Assembly: GCA_916613615.1 (NCBI GenBank)
Contig: OU744736.1
Span: forward strand, 6,356,224 to 6,420,223
Direction: 5' to 3'
Source of the DNA: Steromphala cineraria
Lineage: Eukaryota; Mollusca; Gastropoda; Trochida; Trochidae
DNA: 64,000 nt
The position numbers were made by a program, and so were the translations under genes. Shown piece after piece: positions 59,901 through 64,000 of this stretch. Every line of letters starts with the position of its first letter. Positions within the stretch are counted from its first letter, which is position 1. The notes under the pieces are model-generated. The model was not told the origin of the DNA, ran no database searches, and saw only the letters and a program-made list of their open reading frames with translations.

Positions 59901-61761
59901 TTATTATTTATGAATCTTTTAGCATCAACCTGAAGGCATTTCGTGCAGGCGGAGCGTTCGGAGGAAAAGGAAGTCGATCGTTTCTACCTGCTTGCGCATG
60001 CGCATTAGCAACTCTCGAAGTTCGGAGGTATGTTATTTCATATGTTTCATTCAAAATAATCCTTAAACTTGAATCTTGACCTTCTGGAAATATTATGCAT
60101 AAAATAAGTAGAAATTTTTTTTTTCTATTCGAATAGACACTTGATAAACATAAATGTTTATCAATGATAATTTATAAACAACTGGTGACATAATGTCATT
60201 TTTAAGATTCACCGAGTAATTCATTCTCTCCCCACAGAGGCAGCTCAGTCATATTCTCTCCCTACCGAGGCAGCTCAGTCATACCCGAGTTAGCCTCTGT
60301 TCTATTACGCCAAGATCCTGGGGTTCAGGCAGATTGCCCTAGCGGCAAAAAGTTGTAACTTGAGATATCTCCCTTATTTGCAGCCAACGAAAACACATTT
60401 TGGATATCCAAGACTAAGAGAATTCTCAACGGTCGTAATGTGACTTGCAAAGGCATCATGCCTTTAAGTTTATTTTTCATTAATAGTGTGAGAGGGAAAA
60501 TATTTGAAAATCAGATATGTATAGGGTTTTTCATTAGAAACATACTGTTTTATAATTGAGTAAATTGGGATTTGCTTTATGATAAATTTTATTTTAAAAA
60601 TGTACCAAATAAAAACTATTGAGAAGGTAAAAAGCGATGTTTAGTAGATTGAAGGGTTATCTCCCCTGGATGTTAAATTTCAACGATAGCTTTGCCGAAC
60701 CACACGGGATTAGCCGAGCGTTTGCGAATGACCACTTTTGAAACGGCGTCGCTGATTGCACAACTAACTTCGATTGCCTCATATCAGATTTCTACCCTTC
60801 TGTCCCGTGTATTAGCCGTAATAGATCAGAGGCTAACTCGGGTATGCGTGAGCTGCCTCTGTGGGGAGAGAATGCGAGTAATTGAGCCTAGAAACATTTA
60901 CGTTATGCCTGATCCTACGAATAGTTTTATTATGTTATAAAATATCATAATTATTTATAAAGTATACTTGATTAAGTTTTATGATACAGACCAGTTCGAC
61001 TTACAATGAATTTCCACACTAACATGAAGGCATTAGGAGGACGATATCCCAACCTGGCGGAATACCAGGTTAGTCAAAGTGACGTCATCACCTGGAATGT
61101 AATGTACCTTGTATATAACAAATAACTAACTGGTTTAAGTAAAACGTCTTTCGACATGTATGAGATAAACCTCGATTCCCTATAACATTCTCGTCTCTAT
61201 AATATATATTATAATATACTATTACTATTCGAATGCTGTATTCAGGTTGGATTTACAAATGAAGGAAAACTGAACGGCATACAGCTGACAGTAAACCAGG
61301 ATGCGGGGTGCACACCAAACGAGTCGCCAATAGCTTACATGACGAAATGGATTGACAATGGTATGCTTGACATTATGAAATGTTTATCTCGAATAGGATA
61401 CATACATCTGATTATTAATAACAACATGAGAATCTCCGTCATATAACTCGTCAAACTATGAGTTTGTTGTTGTAAATACTAATATTGTAACACTTTCTGA
61501 GTAAAATTGTAAGGATCATAGTGTTTTAAGATATATTATCTAATAACAATACCATGACGAACTAAATATATTTAGCCAAATGTTTAGCTGTCGCCTTAGC
61601 AGATAGTCAAAGTTTAGGTTGCCTATTTTGAACATTGTATAATAAAACTGCTTCAAATTATTCAAATGTATCATTTTCAGCATACTTCTGTCCCAACTGG
61701 GAGTACAACGCACAGGCCTGGAAGACCAATCTCCCTACAAACACTCCTTGCAGAGCGCCCG
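44932..61761 (+). CDS. Aldehyde oxidase / xanthine dehydrogenase-family molybdo-flavoenzyme, paralog C, 3' end outside window
   Basis: Twenty-five exons, 2800 nt, 933 codons, with no stop or frameshift: 44932-44981, 47255-47388, 47955-48124, 48281-48441, 48784-48860, 49072-49154, 49549-49756, 50218-50297, 50980-51132, 51385-51487, 51814-51962, 52283-52393, 52654-52720, 52971-53071, 53621-53779, 55928-56050, 56628-56717, 56900-56957, 57230-57379, 58049-58128, 58704-58816, 59923-60027, 60990-61068, 61246-61360, 61681-61761. All but exons 2, 17 and 21 equal copy B in length. Domains run zinc ribbon (Cys 11, 14, 32, 35), 2Fe-2S ([10 protein letters not shown]), the second 2Fe-2S (QCGFC, CRCTGYRP), FAD ([20 protein letters not shown]) and the start of the Mo domain. 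GGAFGGKG has Gly where xanthine dehydrogenase has Glu, and NTPCRAPG keeps the Arg, as in arthropod aldehyde oxidases. The missing quarter includes the catalytic Glu, so activity cannot be judged. It stands head to head with copy B. Confidence 0.92.
45278..46441. mobile_element. MITE interrupted by a second, foldback-rich insertion
   Basis: The outer element matches the 16496 MITE: its left part is 45278 to about 45530 and its right part about 46352-46441, ending AAACGTGTTACTGCCCCTTT. Between them lie about 820 bp absent from the other copy. The insertion starts with a stem-loop (about 45531-45682) whose arms include GAGGAATTACGGATTATCTG and CAGATAATCCGTAATTCC. The word CTTACCCAAG just inside it is matched by CTTGGGTAAG near the right edge (about 46339). 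This is in intron 1 of paralog C. Confidence 0.65.
45993..46043. promoter_or_regulatory. Cluster of CRE-type (TGACGTCA) palindromes
   Basis: Three perfect TGACGTCA octamers (45993-46000, 46006-46013, 46021-46028) and one near-match TGACGTAA (46036-46043) lie within 51 bp. TGACGTCA is the consensus for CREB/ATF bZIP factors. The cluster sits inside the inserted DNA in intron 1 of paralog C, so it may be the element's own promoter or an incidental repeat; an enhancer role for the host gene is speculation. Confidence 0.4.
48599..48780 (+). other. Decayed partial copy of exon 4 in intron 4 of paralog C
   Basis: The words AAGTAAGTGATGT, GTAGCC followed by AAGGTCATGAATATGTG, and GCACTGTAGCCC resemble parts of exon 4 and its donor region (48281-48455), but out of order and diverged. 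It has no usable reading frame. A local duplication remnant is the simplest reading. Confidence 0.35.
53940..55718 (+). mobile_element. 5'-truncated non-LTR retrotransposon with 12-bp target duplication
   Basis: A LINE copy of about 1.78 kb is inserted in intron 15 of paralog C, sense to the gene. The 12-mer CAGAACCGAATA occurs immediately before it (53928-53939) and after it (55719-55730), the mark of target-primed reverse transcription. Its first part begins in mid-protein, so the 5' end is truncated. The flanking exons 15 and 16 are intact and in phase. Confidence 0.85.
53941..55493 (+). pseudogene. Reverse transcriptase fragment of the intron-15 LINE
   Basis: The protein reads from [11 protein letters not shown] through motif A ([14 protein letters not shown]) in one frame, then shifts frame around 54140-54155. 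It is open as 444 codons from 54159 to 55493. Motif B ([20 protein letters not shown]) and the catalytic motif C ([10 protein letters not shown]) are intact. The C-terminus has a Cys/His knuckle ([17 protein letters not shown]). The 5' endonuclease domain is absent. The frameshift and truncation make it inactive, but its divergence is low, suggesting a fairly recent insertion. Confidence 0.88.
56093..56208. repeat. Foldback repeat with GGGCCTCCTTTCAC ends
   Basis: GGGCCTCCTTTCAC at the left pairs with GTGAAAGGAGGCCC at the right, and CTAAGGTTGACCT / ACTAAGGTTACCTTAGG words lie inside. It is 116 bp, in intron 16 of paralog C. A related-looking stretch rich in AAGAATT words, starting CCTGGGGCCGTATTTATA, begins near 61790. 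Confidence 0.6.
58160..58503 (+). repeat. Tandem duplication of about 170-190 bp in intron 20 of paralog C
   Basis: Unit 1 (about 58160-58345) and unit 2 (about 58350-58503) share TTTCTGAATTACG, then CTTGTTTACCTTAAACCCA-like sequence, GTTGTTACATACT, CAATCGACTATAGATATAGG-like sequence and GACTTCTCCTTG. No coding capacity. Confidence 0.65.
58828..59372 (+). repeat. Tandem duplication in intron 21 of paralog C
   Basis: Unit 1 (about 58828-59143) and unit 2 (about 59144-59372) share GTGTCCA, then CATTTGGGTTTGGTGTGG, CTGGAAGCAAGTTG, GAAGCAAATTGGTCA and TGAATATTGAATTTGATATC. The first unit starts 12 bp past the exon 21 donor. Confidence 0.7.
59499..59764. mobile_element. Foldback MITE with long TIRs and 9-bp target duplication (MULE-like)
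   Basis: The 266-bp element has inverted ends of about 85 bp, starting CAGTCTAAGTAAAC and ending GTTTACTTAGACTG. It is flanked by the identical 9-mer AACCTATTC at 59490-59498 and 59765-59773. Long TIRs with a 9-bp duplication fit the Mutator-like superfamily. It lies in intron 21 of paralog C. Confidence 0.8.
60222..60874. mobile_element. MITE with 9-bp target duplication (MULE-like), left end internally duplicated
   Basis: The ends are inverted: CATTCTCTCCCCACAGAGGC at the left and its inverse at the right, then CGAGTTAGCCTCTG. The flanking 9-mer CGAGTAATT occurs at 60213-60221 and 60875-60883. In the left end, a segment of about 34 bp (ATTCTCTCC...CAGCTCAGTCAT) is repeated in tandem. It is 653 bp, in intron 22 of paralog C. 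An 82-codon open frame over the right end is not a known gene. Confidence 0.8.
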
Positions 61762-62175
61762 GTGAGTCCTCAGCGATCTATAGCTGCGTACCTGGGGCCG
61801 TATTTATACAAATGTACTCTTAACTGCCAAACATTCTAAGAATTTTCAAAGAATTACACTTAGGTCTTAGATTTTTCTTAAGTGGTATTTATAAAAACTT
61901 TTAGGTCATAGAATTACTCTCAATTTGGGTAAAAGTTAGGAGTCCTCAATAGCACTCCTAAGGAGTTAAGAATTATCTTTACTCACCAAAATGGCCGTCT
62001 AAGTGTTGTGATCCTAGTGTCAGCTGGAATATTTTTACAGGTATATGGCAATTTTAACATACATTTTCCTAACAAAATGATTTGAAATGGATCTTGCATC
62101 ATTGCAATTAATCTGTATTATTTGGCATTATGATAATTTTTGGGAGTACTCTAGGCCTAGATGATGAAAACATGC

Positions 62176-63075
62176 CAAATATACACAAAGAACTTAATTA
62201 AGCACCCCCCTATTTTGTAAAATGAATTTGGGTGTTCTTGGACTATTTGGATTAATTTGATGTATTGACCACTCCAGATTGAACAATTGCTTTTTATTGA
62301 CTATTTAATTGAACAAAATATCGCTAATGTGCAAAAATAATGAAAATATGAGAAAAACTGTGTGACTACTGAAATTTGGCCAAATATAACTATTGTTATA
62401 GGGGGAAAACTACACATTAAACTTTGGATGTTATGAATAAAAAATAACAATTTTGATCCCTAGTTGACATTCATACACATAAACCCTTTTTATCATGCAT
62501 GATAATAGGCCAGCAAGACATTGAATTTTCAGTACTTTTTTCATCAAAAATTGATAAAATGTCTATAATCTTAACATCTGTGAGTAAATTTGAGATTTCT
62601 TGAGTTGAACTTGTTGATCAAACACTTCTTCTTCCTTTAGATAAGCCATTATCTTTGACAGTGGCCAATTAATGTCTTTGTGCAGTTTTCTTTAAATTCG
62701 ATTTTTGATAATTTTGTGATTTTGAAGGTTCATACTGCTTTAACGATTGACTTTTGCTATGGGGTTATTTACTAAAAAGTCATCAATTCACTCTAGAGAA
62801 TAATAAAAATCACATTGAAGGCAAAAATATTGACTTTCATTTTCAATTTTAAGGTAACTTGGATTTTGACTAAAAAATACCAAGATTTTGTTAAACCAGT
62901 TATTCAGCGACAGTGAATCGTAAACCGAATGGTGTTTTCGTTCCCACAATGCTAGATGATCGTTCTATTTTAAAATCCTTATTGTTTGATTGTACTTTTG
63001 TTTTGTTTGTTATCAGCAGTGTTTTTCTGTTTGAAAAAGTGAGGGGTGCTTAATTAAGTTCTTTGTGTATATTTG
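62176..63075. mobile_element. 900-bp MITE with AATTAAGCACCCC termini
   Basis: The left end (CAAATATACACAAAGAACTT, then AATTAAGCACCCC) and the right end (GGGGTGCTTAATT, then AAGTTCTTTGTGTATATTTG) are inverted repeats of about 32 bp. No coding capacity. The right half recurs at 6109-6455. Confidence 0.75.
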
Positions 63076-63723
63076 AACCTAAAATCGATTGTTCAAAATC
63101 ACTATGTTTATGCTATGTTTTTTATTTACCCAAAATCAATAAACCATGAAAAGATTGCACCCAAAGCTTTTAAAGTACTTAGTATTTTGCAAACTCAAAC
63201 CAAAAAGATGGATATTGACAATCTTAAATTCAGCACATAAAATGTAAAAAGAAATGGATGCCTAGCAAATACATTTGGGTTGACATAAACAGGTCACCTT
63301 ATCATATATCTCACCTTGGACAGAATAAACTTTACTATTACAAAATCCCTTCACGCAAGAAACATAATGTATAGGTATAGGTATATTGACTGAAGCAGGC
63401 TTGTATGCAGATAGAATGCTAATCAACTGAAGTGTCTGTGTGTCCTATCACTAGCACTCGACGTCAACAGATGAGAGTTGTTTCCCTTGTTGGCATTTCG
63501 GTAAACTCCAAAACATGTCTCTAGTATTAACTTGAATTTGATTTTGATGCTATGCCTCCATAATATATATATATTGCTTATTTTTAAATATATGTTCAAT
63601 ATTTATTTAAGTTATTGCTTTGAGTTCTTTTTCCAATCTTCATTGATTAAATAATATAATTTAGTTACATAAATTCATAGTGCTATTTAAATGAATAAGT
63701 GCATATATATAAAATCCTATTAC

Positions 63724-64000
63724 TTAACCCTTACGATGCGGGGAGCGGTATATTTCCGTGCCAAATATAAACTGGCGCGCAAGCCCTCTAGGCGAAATCC
63801 GGAGTCCGGACTCTAACTTTCACGAGAAGGCAAAAATTTACTGCAAGCAGTTTTGGCGGCTCCCGGATTGCTCGTAATTATTTTCCGCGCCTCGCTAAAC
63901 GCCGTTGTTTTATGAAAATTGGTTTAACTGGCGCAGACAGCGAGCCCCGTGAAAACATGTATTTTCTCTGTTGAATTGTTGACAAAAAGCAGACAAAATG
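63724..64000 (+). mobile_element. Possible left terminus of a piggyBac-like element (runs off window)
   Basis: TTAACCCTTACGATGCGGGG begins at 63724. piggyBac elements insert at TTAA and many have termini starting CCC followed by a GATGCGGG-like word. The following 200 bp are much more GC-rich than the surrounding intron. The right end and any transposase are outside the window, so this is tentative. Confidence 0.4.

Larger units (their letters stand above)
61762..64000. other. Intron 25 of paralog C, running off the right edge
   Basis: No further exon of paralog C is visible, so exons homologous to B exons 26-35 must lie right of the window or be missing. The stretch contains the 62176-63075 MITE and a possible piggyBac-like end at 63724. 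Otherwise it is AT-rich sequence. Confidence 0.6.

Overview
The window is animal nuclear DNA: AT-rich, with many short exons joined by GT/AG introns, decayed non-LTR retrotransposons, a Tc1-type transposon, many MITE-like elements and one virus-like DNA transposon. A lophotrochozoan, most likely a bivalve mollusc, is my inference from the repeat style and from aldehyde-oxidase proteins close to the invertebrate type; nothing in the sequence names the species.

Three paralogous genes of the xanthine dehydrogenase/aldehyde oxidase (molybdo-flavoenzyme) family form the backbone. Copy A (minus, 269-790) shows only its first two exons and runs off the left edge. Copy B (minus, 34655 down to 13020) is complete: I could place 35 exons whose phases all agree, giving 3990 nt and 1329 residues. 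Copy C (plus, from 44932 to beyond 61761) shows 25 exons and 933 codons before the window ends. B and C stand head to head. In both, an N-terminal CxxC...CxxC zinc-ribbon-like module precedes the usual two 2Fe-2S domains, FAD domain and molybdopterin domain. The two exon maps are almost identical, but sequence identity is patchy: exons 3, 4 and 7 are nearly identical while most others are clearly diverged.

Between B and C, 180 bp upstream of the B start codon, lies a 7908-bp element (34835-42742) with 60-bp terminal inverted repeats and a perfect 6-bp target duplication (TATCAT). It carries a Polinton/Maverick-type chromodomain integrase (broken by one in-frame TAA), an A32/FtsK-like packaging ATPase with C2H2 fingers and a 161-codon glutamine-rich tract, three small virion-like or unknown ORFs, a protein with two PC4-like domains and a BIR (IAP-type) domain protein. 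No DNA polymerase B, major capsid protein or protease is visible. It is the most interesting object in the window.

From 0.8 to 13 kb is repeat-rich intergenic DNA: a decayed Tc1-like element, two copies of a non-autonomous element with subterminal repeats, and a foldback. Introns of B and C hold an exon-derived minisatellite that copies a 5' splice site about 23 times, LINE remnants, MITEs with 9-bp target duplications, tandem duplications and a cluster of CRE palindromes. A piggyBac-like terminus may begin at 63724. No tRNA, rRNA or CRISPR array was seen.
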